Positions 1 to 7,835 of a DNA stretch of 13,601 bases are shown piece by piece. The notes below the pieces were generated by a model. That model was given only the letters and a program-made list of their open reading frames with translations. It did not search any database and was not told the origin of the DNA. The position numbers were made by a program, and so were the translations under genes. Numbering within the stretch: position 1 is the first letter of the stretch; the number at the start of each line of letters is the position of its first letter. The DNA lies in the NCBI GenBank assembly GCA_018665385.1, contig JABJDN010000042.1, positions 1-13,601 of the forward strand, in the 5' to 3' direction. The stretch is from Phycisphaerae bacterium. Lineage in GTDB: Bacteria > Planctomycetota > Phycisphaerae > Phycisphaerales > SM1A02.

Positions 1-801
1 AATTCTGAAGATGCCAACGATGTTCCAGTCGTTGTAAAACTACCTATAAACAAAAATGAATTGCGATGGACGCGAAGAATGCAAAATGCAAACGGAGTTG
101 CACCCACCCTCTTTGCAAGTGATGAAAAGTTAAATGGGTACGATCTTGCGTGGCTAATCATTGAACGGTTCCCTGTTGGTCCCCTTGGTGCACATTGGGA
201 TGACTCAAACATTGAACGCATTTCGGAATCTGCTGCGCTCTTTTCAAAATTTGCTTCTGAGTTCCCTGTCGATCAAAAGGGAAGAAGAGAAAACTGGAAA
301 GACCTTCTTGAAATTGCTAAGAAAAGTATTCGCGAAAACAATCTTGAAAACAAATCTCGATGGAAAAAAGCGCAGTCGCAACTTTCTAAAAGACTCACAG
401 GATTACTAGAGTTGTGGAGAGGTAGAAGAATTAATCAATGGCTCCATGGCGATGTTCAGCTTGCCAATGCGATGTGCCGAACAGCTGAGCCAAATGCACC
501 TGTCAGTTTGATTGATTTGGCTGAAGTACATGCAGGGCACTGGATTGAGGACGCGGTGTACCTAGAACGGCAACTATGGGGACATAAAAGTAGGCTTAAA
601 GCATCAAGGCCCGTGCATGCAATGGCAGCCGCTCGGAAAAAGTTTGGAATGCAAGTAGATGATAATTATCACCAACTTGTGGACATAAGACGGCTCTTGC
701 TTGCTGCTACTGCTCCAGCATTTATGCAGTCAGAAGGCGACCCCCGTTATTTAGCTTCCTGCTTATCGCAGTTTGAGACTGCTCTTAATAGGATTCAATA
801 A
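1..801 (+). CDS. Phosphotransferase with APH/choline-kinase-like fold (5' partial)
   Basis: The reading frame is open from base 1, so the true start lies upstream of the window; 266 C-terminal residues are visible. Near the left edge, VVVKLP looks like the strand-3 segment carrying the ATP-anchoring lysine of the kinase fold. WLHGDVQLAN (bases 439-468) matches the HGDxxxxN catalytic loop of aminoglycoside phosphotransferases and choline kinases, with the catalytic Asp at 451-453 and the Mg-binding Asn at 466-468. SLIDLAEVHAG (Asp at 514-516) stands in the place of the IDxE/DFG metal-binding motif. The family phosphorylates small hydroxylated molecules such as antibiotics, sugars, choline or amino-sugars using ATP. 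The substrate cannot be read from the sequence, and drug resistance should not be assumed. It ends 29 bases before a sulfotransferase on the same strand, so both may modify related molecules, which is an inference. Confidence 0.75.
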   Translation, partial: NSEDANDVPVVVKLPINKNELRWTRRMQNANGVAPTLFASDEKLNGYDLAWLIIERFPVGPLGAHWDDSNIERISESAALFSKFASEFPVDQKGRRENWKDLLEIAKKSIRENNLENKSRWKKAQSQLSKRLTGLLELWRGRRINQWLHGDVQLANAMCRTAEPNAPVSLIDLAEVHAGHWIEDAVYLERQLWGHKSRLKASRPVHAMAAARKKFGMQVDDNYHQLVDIRRLLLAATAPAFMQSEGDPRYLASCLSQFETALNRIQ

Positions 802-830
802 AAGCATATGTGGTAGTATGACCACCAATC

Positions 831-1790
831 ATGCTACAAAATATTCTTCAAAAATTATTACCTTACCCTCGCGCAGTTAAATATGCTCGCCTTCTTCGTC
901 GATCCCAACGCGATGCAAAGAGCACGCTGGCACAACCACTCGAAAAACCAGTTTCATTTGTTTTTGGTTGTGGTCGCTCGGGCACAACTATCCTTGGAAT
1001 ATTACTCACTCAACACAAGCAAGTGCATTACCTTCGAGAGCCATACCACATTTGGAGAGCAATCGAACCATCAACTGATATGGTTCGCTTGTTCGGTGAT
1101 GCTGGTGTTGACCCGCACTGCATACTGTCTAACGAAAGCGCAACACCCGAAGTTATTCAGCGGTTTAAAGCGTGTATGCAAGCTGAGCAAACAAGAGGTG
1201 GGAGCAGTGCATATGTCATTGAGAAAACCCCAATTCAGGCGATGCGAATCGAACTTCTCTATGCTTGCTCACCACAATCTCGTTTTATTCATCTTGTAAG
1301 AAATGGACTTGACGTCGTTCGTTCTATAGATAAGCTCGCAAAAGACAATAGTTATGGCATTGCAGGTAAAGGAACATGGAACCGTTGGTGGGGCCGAGAC
1401 ATGTGTAAGTGGCATGCTTTGGCAGCAGATGCAATCGAACACAATTGGTTCGCAAGCGAGGTGCCTTTGTTGAGTACCGATGCTCAAATGGGGGCTCTAG
1501 AGTGGATTGTGAGCCTAAGCGAAGTACAAAAACACAAAAAACTATTGGGCGATTCTCTTTTAGAAATTACGTATAACGACTTCACTGGGTCGTCAGCCAA
1601 TACCGTTGAAGAAATTTGTCGACATTTCGGACTTGATGTATACGACGAATGGGTAGATATATGCTGCAACACACTAGAGCCAGCTCGCAAAAATTCAGGC
1701 TCGCCCCTAGTCTTACCACCAGAAATGTGTTCCACATTCAACCAATTACAGGCACATTATGGATTTGAAGGTACAGCCGTAGAGCAGTAA
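831..1790 (+). CDS. PAPS-dependent sulfotransferase family protein
   Basis: This 319-residue protein carries both signatures of PAPS-dependent sulfotransferases. The 5'-phosphosulfate loop is FGCGRSGTT at about residues 45-53, and the 3'-phosphate motif is FIHLVRNGLDVVRS at about 152-165 (conserved Arg and Ser). EKTP at 131-134 is also typical of the bacterial Sulfotransfer_3-like branch. The family moves sulfate from PAPS to hydroxyl or amino groups of sugars, lipids or peptides; the acceptor here is unknown. No signal peptide is evident, so it is probably cytoplasmic. The ATG at 831 is the first start after an in-frame TGA at 819 and has no clear Shine-Dalgarno sequence. Its neighbours suggest modification of a surface glycan or small molecule, but no complete pathway is visible. 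Confidence 0.85.
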   Translation: MLQNILQKLLPYPRAVKYARLLRRSQRDAKSTLAQPLEKPVSFVFGCGRSGTTILGILLTQHKQVHYLREPYHIWRAIEPSTDMVRLFGDAGVDPHCILSNESATPEVIQRFKACMQAEQTRGGSSAYVIEKTPIQAMRIELLYACSPQSRFIHLVRNGLDVVRSIDKLAKDNSYGIAGKGTWNRWWGRDMCKWHALAADAIEHNWFASEVPLLSTDAQMGALEWIVSLSEVQKHKKLLGDSLLEITYNDFTGSSANTVEEICRHFGLDVYDEWVDICCNTLEPARKNSGSPLVLPPEMCSTFNQLQAHYGFEGTAVEQ

Positions 1791-1795
1791 AGAGA

Positions 1796-1824
1796 TTGCG
1801 ATGATGCTTCTATTCGGATAGAAT
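1796..1824 (+). promoter_or_regulatory. Sigma-70-like promoter for the 1853 gene pair
   Basis: TTGCGA (1796-1801) and TAGAAT (1819-1824) are separated by exactly 17 bases. They match the -35 consensus at four and the -10 consensus at five of six positions. They lie in the 62-base gap before the ATG at 1853, and AAAAGGAT just upstream of that ATG can serve as ribosome binding site. Assigned by eye only. Confidence 0.5.
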
Positions 1825-1852
1825 ACTTTGCTCCCCAAAAAGGATTTACACC

Positions 1853-2605
1853 ATGGACCGCGATCGATTAAAAGATATACAAACAGCTGACATCTCTGAA
1901 AGCAATGTAAACGAAGATTTCGTGCATTGGTTGAAGACAAAGGGCCCAAATTACCTGCTCATTATTATGGTTGTCATTGCTGGCATGCTCTGGTGGCAAA
2001 ATTACCAACGTGGCGAAGAACAGTACCAAGCAGAAGCGTGGAGCGCATATGCAGAAGCTGCATCAACGGGCCTTCCAGCATCACTTGAAGATGTTGCCCA
2101 AGTGCACGCAGACGTAGATGCTCTTCAAGAATTAGGGCTCTTAAGCGCAGCTGATTTGTACCTGAAAGCGGTTATCAATAACAACACTGTTGGAAATAAC
2201 GAAGCGACTACAACTATTTTGACTGCAGACGAGCGTTCGTTTTACCTTGATAAAGCAGACGCACTCTATGCTGAACTTATAAAAAGCGACGATAATTCCG
2301 ACTCCATTACTTTATTCGTTGTTTCGGGCATGTTCGGTAGAGCCGCAGTCGCTGAGTCAAAAGGTGATACTGAGAACGCAAAGCATTACTACGAATTGAT
2401 TCTTGCGCGTGCTAGCGATGTATTCCCTGGCCTTTCAACGCAAGCGAAATACAGAATAGAAACTCTTGATACGCTTACTGATGCGATTGTCCTTCCAACC
2501 GATGCAGAAGTAACCGCGCGCAACAACCAAGTGGAACAGCGAGATCCAACTCCAGTAAATTCGACTATCGATGCACTGAAGGATCTTTCTGATTCAAACG
2601 AGTAA
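1853..2605 (+). CDS. Single-pass membrane protein with periplasmic TPR-like domain (YfgM-like)
   Basis: The 250-residue protein has a short acidic cytoplasmic head (about 1-25) and one hydrophobic segment at about 33-49 (YLLIIMVVIAGMLWW). A long soluble helical part follows, rich in Ala, Glu and Asp. DKADALYAELIKSDD and KGDTENAKHYYELILARASD look like degenerate tetratricopeptide helices. This N-in, single-TM, C-terminal TPR layout, with an aromatic WxxY-like stretch right after the membrane helix, matches the TPR_21/YfgM family. In Escherichia coli, YfgM is an ancillary SecYEG partner that helps hand off periplasmic proteins; that role is carried over only by analogy. An AAAAGGAT ribosome binding site precedes the ATG. 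The stop codon lies two bases before the next ATG, so the pseudouridine synthase is probably co-translated. Confidence 0.65.
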   Translation: MDRDRLKDIQTADISESNVNEDFVHWLKTKGPNYLLIIMVVIAGMLWWQNYQRGEEQYQAEAWSAYAEAASTGLPASLEDVAQVHADVDALQELGLLSAADLYLKAVINNNTVGNNEATTTILTADERSFYLDKADALYAELIKSDDNSDSITLFVVSGMFGRAAVAESKGDTENAKHYYELILARASDVFPGLSTQAKYRIETLDTLTDAIVLPTDAEVTARNNQVEQRDPTPVNSTIDALKDLSDSNE

Positions 2606-2607
2606 TT

Positions 2608-3771
2608 ATGAGTTCGCCGAGTAATCGGTCAAAAAAATTCTTAGACGGTGGCGGAAATATCGATACCGATGCACTTTTTCATGCATACGAGGAACAAGGT
2701 TCTGCTGATGAGGAAGGACTGATTGAAGCGACCTTCAACATACGCAAAAACCTGAATAGGCGACTTGATAGTTATCTTGCCACTCGAATTCCATTTCTCT
2801 CGCGAACGAGTATAAAACGATTGATTGAAGATGAATCGGTCACCGTTAACGGGAAGGTTCCAAAGGGCTCTACAAAAGTGCACCAAGGCGATGTCGTTTG
2901 TGTCACACTCCCGCCTCCACCTTCTTCGGAAATACCCGCAGAAGACATACCACTCAAGATTCTGTTTGAAGATAAAGATATTATTGTACTGAACAAGGAC
3001 GACGATATTATTATCCACCCAGCTCGTTCGCATAAATCTGGAACCATTATTAATGCGCTAGCTTGGCATTTTCAACACGTAAGCGATGGAGCACTCTCCT
3101 CAGTAGGCGAGGAGTTCGCAAGACCAGGCGTAGTGCACAGATTGGATAGACACACTACAGGCGTCATGCTCGCTGCTAAAACAGATACTGCACATTGGCG
3201 TCTTGGAAAGCAATTCGAAAAACGCCAAACAAGAAAACGATACCTTGCTGTTGTGCATGGTGAAATAGAACCACTGACAGATGTCATCGATATACCACTT
3301 GGGAAGCACCCAACCAAACGAGATTCGTACGCTGTCCGTTGGGATGAAACTGGCAAACCGTCCGTAACTGTGTTTCATGTTCGCGAAATTTACGATGGGT
3401 ACACGCTTGTCGAGTTAGATTTAAAAACAGGTCGAACGCATCAAATCCGCTTGCACCTTCAACACTTGGGGTATCCAATAGTTGGCGATGATATTTACGG
3501 CGGAAAACACTTGAAAGTCTCTGACATCATTCCACGTGGCCATGAATCGGAACTTGACAGAACTTCTTTTGTCATCCAAAGACAAGCATTGCACGCGGGG
3601 TATTTAGCATTCACGCACCCCATATCAGATGAGCCCGCCGAGTTCACAGCCCCCCTGCATGGCGACATGGCAAACCTTGTCAAAATGTTACGGAAGCACC
3701 GGTTCAAAAAAGCACCCAAACTTCAAAACACCATCATCGACCTTGAGTACGCCGTCAACTACGACAGCTAA
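2608..3771 (+). CDS. RluA/RluD-family 23S rRNA (or tRNA) pseudouridine synthase
   Basis: The protein isomerises specific uridines to pseudouridine in structured RNA, most likely 23S rRNA if it is a true RluD-type enzyme. An S4 RNA-binding domain spans about residues 45-105 (RRLDSYLATR ... VTVNGK). The catalytic motif is RPGVVHRLDRHTTGVML at about 172-188, with the nucleophilic Asp180. The family motif TGRTHQIRLHLQHLGYPIVGD lies near residues 274-294. The protein is 387 residues against roughly 325 for E. coli RluD; about 40 of the extra residues form a polar N-terminal extension ahead of the S4 domain. The usual NKPxGxxxHP motif reads NKDDDIIIHP (129-138), lacking both the Pro and the Gly. 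The ATG follows the upstream stop by two bases without a clear Shine-Dalgarno sequence, so translation probably depends on coupling. RluD, RluC or RluA specificity cannot be decided from the sequence. Confidence 0.9.
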   Translation: MSSPSNRSKKFLDGGGNIDTDALFHAYEEQGSADEEGLIEATFNIRKNLNRRLDSYLATRIPFLSRTSIKRLIEDESVTVNGKVPKGSTKVHQGDVVCVTLPPPPSSEIPAEDIPLKILFEDKDIIVLNKDDDIIIHPARSHKSGTIINALAWHFQHVSDGALSSVGEEFARPGVVHRLDRHTTGVMLAAKTDTAHWRLGKQFEKRQTRKRYLAVVHGEIEPLTDVIDIPLGKHPTKRDSYAVRWDETGKPSVTVFHVREIYDGYTLVELDLKTGRTHQIRLHLQHLGYPIVGDDIYGGKHLKVSDIIPRGHESELDRTSFVIQRQALHAGYLAFTHPISDEPAEFTAPLHGDMANLVKMLRKHRFKKAPKLQNTIIDLEYAVNYDS

Positions 3772-3790
3772 CTTCTTTTCGTGCAAGTTA
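3769..3790. terminator. Weak hairpin between convergent rluA-family gene and mraY
   Basis: TAACTT (3769-3774) and AAGTTA (3785-3790) form a perfect six-base inverted repeat with a ten-base loop, lying in the 23-base gap between two convergent genes. The stem is AT-rich and no long T run follows on either strand. It is at best a weak bidirectional terminator. Confidence 0.2.
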
Positions 3791-3794
3791 CAAA

Positions 3795-4964
3795 TTAGCG
3801 CATTTTTATGGTGACGAGAGCGAACATGGCTAGGATGACTGCCACTACCCAAAAGCGAATAACCACTTGCGATTCGGACCACCCCTTGCGATGAAAATGG
3901 TGGTGAATAGGGGCACATTTAAACAGTCGCTTTCCACCAGTGAATTTGTAGTAGTAAATTTGCAAGAAACTACTTCCAATTTCTACGACAAAAATACCAC
4001 CAATAATCAGTAAGAGAAATTCTTGTCGAATAATGATTGCGATTGTTGCGAGCAAACCGCCAAGTGGGAGTGATCCTGTATCACCCATGAAGACTTTTGC
4101 GGGGTAGCAGTTAAACCATAAAAATCCTAAGCATGCCCCTGCAGAAGCCCCAGCAACAACCATCATTTCTGCAGCACCTTCTACATGGGGCATCAGCAAA
4201 TACCCAGCTAACTCTGGTGAACCAGCGATGTAACTCAGGACCATCATTGCAAAACTAGCAATTGCAACTGTTCCAGGCGCAAGACCGTCAAGTCCGTCTG
4301 TAATATTCACCGCGTTCGACATAAACATCACCATAAAGATAGATATTCCAATAAAAGAACCCGCCCCAAGAATAATGAGGTGTGGCGAAATCGTAAGTGA
4401 TTCCGTTCCCGGTAAATATGTTCGAACGAATGGAAGTGTCAATGAATGTGCTACTTGGTCCACTTGTGCGTATTGCCAAGCCATCAATGCAACGACTAAG
4501 CCGATTCCGAACTGAAAAAGCAATTTCTCCCACCGGTACAAGCCATCTCTTGAACCGGGCTTTCTGTGTTTTGCGACAAGTTTTAACCAGTCATCAAATC
4601 CGCCAAGCACGGTAAACAAGAACACGGACATAATCAATAACTGCACATACTGATTGAATAAGTCTGCTAACAAAAACGTGGTGATTAGAATCGAGCCAAT
4701 CAGAAGCACACCACCCATAGTCGGTGTATTTTCCTTGTTTTTCATCAATGCATCTAACTCAGCATGATCGAACATAGCATGATCGCCAATTTTCCACTTC
4801 ACAAGTAACCGAATCCACCATTTACCAAAGAGCAAAACGATAAAAAATGCAACAATTACAGCAGTAAACGCTCTGAATTCTCGCTGGTATAACACTTGTA
4901 AAAATGAGTAGAGCCCTACGCTGTCGAGCCATTGATCCATTGATTGCAGTAAGTTGTATAGCAT
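3795..4964 (-). CDS. mraY: Phospho-N-acetylmuramoyl-pentapeptide-transferase (lipid I synthase)
   Basis: MraY transfers phospho-MurNAc-pentapeptide from UDP to undecaprenyl phosphate at the inner face of the cytoplasmic membrane, forming lipid I. The 389-residue sequence is a polytopic membrane protein with about ten hydrophobic segments. The family motifs occur in order: NTPTMGG (after about residue 78), the catalytic FDDWLK Asp pair, NAVNITDGLDGLA, VFMGDTGSLPLGG with the third essential Asp, and CAPIHHHFH with the HHH cluster near the C-terminus. It is about 30 residues longer than the E. coli enzyme; the extra length is in the N-terminus and in cytoplasmic loops, including a charged stretch before NTPTMGG and KPGSRDGLYRWEK. 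It is the last gene of the minus-strand operon, 19 bases after murF. No strong Shine-Dalgarno sequence precedes its ATG. Confidence 0.97.
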   Translation of the reverse strand: MLYNLLQSMDQWLDSVGLYSFLQVLYQREFRAFTAVIVAFFIVLLFGKWWIRLLVKWKIGDHAMFDHAELDALMKNKENTPTMGGVLLIGSILITTFLLADLFNQYVQLLIMSVFLFTVLGGFDDWLKLVAKHRKPGSRDGLYRWEKLLFQFGIGLVVALMAWQYAQVDQVAHSLTLPFVRTYLPGTESLTISPHLIILGAGSFIGISIFMVMFMSNAVNITDGLDGLAPGTVAIASFAMMVLSYIAGSPELAGYLLMPHVEGAAEMMVVAGASAGACLGFLWFNCYPAKVFMGDTGSLPLGGLLATIAIIIRQEFLLLIIGGIFVVEIGSSFLQIYYYKFTGGKRLFKCAPIHHHFHRKGWSESQVVIRFWVVAVILAMFALVTIKMR

Positions 4965-4983
4965 GTGGTATATGTATCGTCGG

Positions 4984-6321
4984 CTAGTGGTTGGAAACTG
5001 TTGTTTGGCGTTTCATTTCGATTATTCGTTCTAGTTGCACTCCACGTGACCCCTTCAACAAAACCGTATCACCCTTTTGAAGCAACGACGCTATACGTTT
5101 CAGTGCCTCGTTGCTCGCAGTGGGTTCATGGGTTGACTGCGTTGACTGCAGCGAAAGAGCTGGGCCAAGCATGTACTCCCCTACCAGGCAAACAACATCT
5201 GCATCAATCTTTGCAATTCTTTCCACCAATGCATCGTGTTCGTGTTGAGCGTTTGCCCCAAGTTCGAGCATATCCCCTAACACCAATACTTTTCTACCGC
5301 ACTGCAGATTAGCAAAGAACTCTAACGCTCCACGCATTGAAGTAGGATTCGCATTATACGAATCATCTATAAAAGTAATACCACCAACGTGTTTTTGGCT
5401 GAGCCTTCCATCTGGTGCTTGCACGCGCGTAATTTTTTGCAATATGACACCTATTGGTACCTCTGGCATTGCAACGGAACATGCGACAACTGCTAGCGCA
5501 CCGTTTCGAGCGTTGTGCTCTCCTAGTAACGAAAGTACAACTGTATCATCCCCTATGCGGAGTATTGCATTGCCATCGCTATTCACACTTGTTTGCACCT
5601 GTATATCTGCAGATTCTGAATCTCCAACAGTAATTACATGCGCTGCAATAGCAAATGGTGAAATGTCAATTTCTTCTGGAATTATTGCGTACCCAGAGCT
5701 TGGCAGGGCTTCTAGAAGCGTCGCTTTTTCCCTAAGGATTGTTTCAGCATCACCAAAACCTTCGAGGTGTGCATTTCCAATCGCGGTAATGATGGCAATA
5801 GATGGAGAAACAAGTTGCGACAACGGTTTCATTTCGCCAACATCATTTGCACCTACTTCTGCGACGAGAAATGACGCCTCTTCCGCAGAAAGAATCGTTA
5901 ATGGCACACCTAAATCATTATTAAAACTTTTTGCTGATACTACTGCCGTATCTCCAAGGAGTGTTCCGAGCATGTCTTTTACTGTTGTTTTTCCAACTGA
6001 GCCAGTGACGGCAATGACAGTCGCCCCAAGTTCTGCACGCCTGCCTGCTGCTAAAGAACGCAGTGCGCTTCGCGCGTCTGAAACAAGAACATACGGAATA
6101 GTACTCTGAATAGCACGCTCAACTACAACGACTGAGCATCTGGCATCCTGCGCATTCTGTACAAATGCATGACCATCGCTTTGCTCGCCTTGCAACGCAA
6201 AAAAAACGTTTCCCTTTTTGCAGTTTCGCGAATCTATTGACGCACCGCTGCATTGAATGTTTTCATCACCCACTAATTCTCCGCAAACATACTGCGCAAG
6301 TTGTTTCGAAGTAAAACTCAT
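4984..6321 (-). CDS. murF: UDP-N-acetylmuramoyl-tripeptide--D-alanyl-D-alanine ligase
   Basis: MurF uses ATP in the cytoplasm to add D-Ala-D-Ala to the UDP-MurNAc-tripeptide, completing the pentapeptide used by MraY. The Mur-ligase P-loop TGSVGKTT is at about residues 106-113. GNAHLEGFG followed by a REKATLLEAL segment matches the central domain, and FIDDSYNANPTSM is the diagnostic MurF motif. About 445 residues is normal for the family. The preferred start is the ATG at 6321-6319, which overlaps the murE stop as TAATG, a typical coupling junction, and gives the family-like N-terminus MSFTSKQLAQ. A GTG seven codons upstream would overlap murE by 22 bases and is less likely. The three domains expected of a Mur ligase appear complete. 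Confidence 0.96.
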   Translation of the reverse strand: MSFTSKQLAQYVCGELVGDENIQCSGASIDSRNCKKGNVFFALQGEQSDGHAFVQNAQDARCSVVVVERAIQSTIPYVLVSDARSALRSLAAGRRAELGATVIAVTGSVGKTTVKDMLGTLLGDTAVVSAKSFNNDLGVPLTILSAEEASFLVAEVGANDVGEMKPLSQLVSPSIAIITAIGNAHLEGFGDAETILREKATLLEALPSSGYAIIPEEIDISPFAIAAHVITVGDSESADIQVQTSVNSDGNAILRIGDDTVVLSLLGEHNARNGALAVVACSVAMPEVPIGVILQKITRVQAPDGRLSQKHVGGITFIDDSYNANPTSMRGALEFFANLQCGRKVLVLGDMLELGANAQHEHDALVERIAKIDADVVCLVGEYMLGPALSLQSTQSTHEPTASNEALKRIASLLQKGDTVLLKGSRGVQLERIIEMKRQTTVSNH

Positions 6322-7823
6322 TACACCGTGTTCGGAGTACACTTTTGCATTATGTCATTTGCAATTTCAACATCGTCGAATGGTATAACTGTATCTTTCA
6401 AAATCTGATTCTTTTCATGCCCCTTGCCAGCAATAACTACGATATCGCATTCAGCAGCGGATGTAATCGCTGTTCGAATAGCTTCTTTGCGATCCGTAAT
6501 TCTTGAAACCAATGAAAGTCTATCTTGTGGCACGCCAGTAAACACTTCGTCTAAAATGCACTCGGGGTCTTCTGACCGAGGGTTGTCGCTCGTTGCGTAG
6601 ACCCTATCCCCAACTGTTGAAGCAATGTTCCCCATGCGTGGACGTTTTGATTTGTCTCGATCTCCACCACACCCAAAGACAACATGAAGTTTTCCGCCTT
6701 CTGGAAGCACTTGACGAACTGACCACAACATTTGTTCTAGTGCATCATCAGTATGCGCAAAATCAACAAACACATTTGCGCCTTGCGCCTCAACACGTTC
6801 CAAACGACCTGGTGGCGACTTTGCACAAGCAATAGCTGAAGCAATTGATTGCGCATCTACACCAAGTGCGTGAGCTACCGCTGTAGCCTGCAGCGTATTT
6901 ATAGCATTATGCCGTCCAATCAAGGGTAGCCGAACTTCAATTGTGCCCCACCCACCATGCAAGCGAATTAAAGACCCATCGAGTTTTTCTTCTAGTATCT
7001 CAACCCAAGCAGTAGCGGCGTTGCTCTCTGTTCTACACGAAATCACTTGAGCCGTTGTTCGTTCTGCTACTGACCAACTGACAGGATCGTCCATATTAAT
7101 AATTGCTTGCGAGGAAACGATATCGAACAGTTTCATTTTTGCTTGCAAGTATGAATCAAAGGAACCATGGTAATCAAGGTGGTCGCCAGACAAATTAGTA
7201 AATACGCCAATGTCGAAATCTAACGCGGCTACTCTCCCTTGGTCAAGTGCATGGCTTGAACATTCCATGACCGCAGCACTGCAACCATTATTAACCATTG
7301 AATGAAGAATCTTCCCGATGTCGCAAAAACTTGGAGTTGTCAACGAAGATTGCGTTGCCTGTATCCCATCATCGCATACGATTGTGCCCAGCATGCCGCA
7401 TTTCATTCCTGACGCACTTAATATATGTTGCACAAGCCATGCGACAGTTGTTTTTCCATTTGTGCCTGTAATGCCAATGAGTTTCAACTTCGAGGATGGC
7501 GAATTATGAAACCGTTCTGAAATTATTGCTCCAACCAAGCACGGCTCGCAAGTTTCTACAACGCCAACATTTCTATTCTGTAAGGTGCTCGCAACTTCCG
7601 GAGTACAAACGATCGCAATCGCGCCTTTGCAAATTGCATCGTCAATAAATGCTGCACCGTCCCGCCGAACCCCACTTCTTGCAATAAAAATTGAACCCGG
7701 TGTCACCCTTCCAGAGTGTTGCACGACATCTCGTACTGGTTCATCGTTGGTAACCAGAACTCGAGCATTCAATCCATGAATAAGCGTGTGAAGTGTGTGC
7801 ATCCGTGCAGTTACAGGATACAA
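6321..7823 (-). CDS. murE: UDP-N-acetylmuramoyl-L-alanyl-D-glutamate--2,6-diaminopimelate ligase
   Basis: MurE adds the third amino acid of the peptidoglycan stem peptide. The P-loop TGTNGKTT lies at about residues 119-126, and HLDYHGSFDSYLQAKMKLF contains the Lys that is carbamylated in this family. SDNPRSEDP near residue 413 and GKGHE near residue 466 are the motifs that select meso-diaminopimelate; Lys-type enzymes have a different motif. The stem peptide is therefore predicted to be DAP-type. About 500 residues is the usual length. The start is debatable. A GTG at 7832 has its Shine-Dalgarno sequence directly abutting it, whereas TTG at 7823 sits eight bases after a clear GAGG (7835-7832) and is preferred. 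An ATG at 7802 would trim seven more residues. It follows queA in the operon and overlaps murF. Confidence 0.95.
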   Translation of the reverse strand: MYPVTARMHTLHTLIHGLNARVLVTNDEPVRDVVQHSGRVTPGSIFIARSGVRRDGAAFIDDAICKGAIAIVCTPEVASTLQNRNVGVVETCEPCLVGAIISERFHNSPSSKLKLIGITGTNGKTTVAWLVQHILSASGMKCGMLGTIVCDDGIQATQSSLTTPSFCDIGKILHSMVNNGCSAAVMECSSHALDQGRVAALDFDIGVFTNLSGDHLDYHGSFDSYLQAKMKLFDIVSSQAIINMDDPVSWSVAERTTAQVISCRTESNAATAWVEILEEKLDGSLIRLHGGWGTIEVRLPLIGRHNAINTLQATAVAHALGVDAQSIASAIACAKSPPGRLERVEAQGANVFVDFAHTDDALEQMLWSVRQVLPEGGKLHVVFGCGGDRDKSKRPRMGNIASTVGDRVYATSDNPRSEDPECILDEVFTGVPQDRLSLVSRITDRKEAIRTAITSAAECDIVVIAGKGHEKNQILKDTVIPFDDVEIANDIMQKCTPNTV

Positions 7824-7835
7824 CAGATTCACCTC

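Noticed and set aside
1..801. Reading the partial phosphotransferase as an antibiotic-resistance gene
   Set aside because: The HGDxxxxN fold is shared by many kinases of sugars, choline and metabolites, and nothing in the neighbourhood points to resistance.
883..1299. A 138-residue open frame on the plus strand
   Set aside because: It is a shifted frame inside the sulfotransferase gene, with no ribosome binding site or domain; the other frame carries both PAPS motifs.
5444..6109. A 221-residue open frame on the plus strand
   Set aside because: It is wholly antisense to murF, whose motifs are intact, and its Ser/Thr/Ala-rich product matches no family I know.
6322..6342. The GTG start for murF at 6342
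   Set aside because: It overlaps murE by 22 bases; the TAATG junction at 6323-6319 is the normal coupling form and yields the family-like N-terminus.
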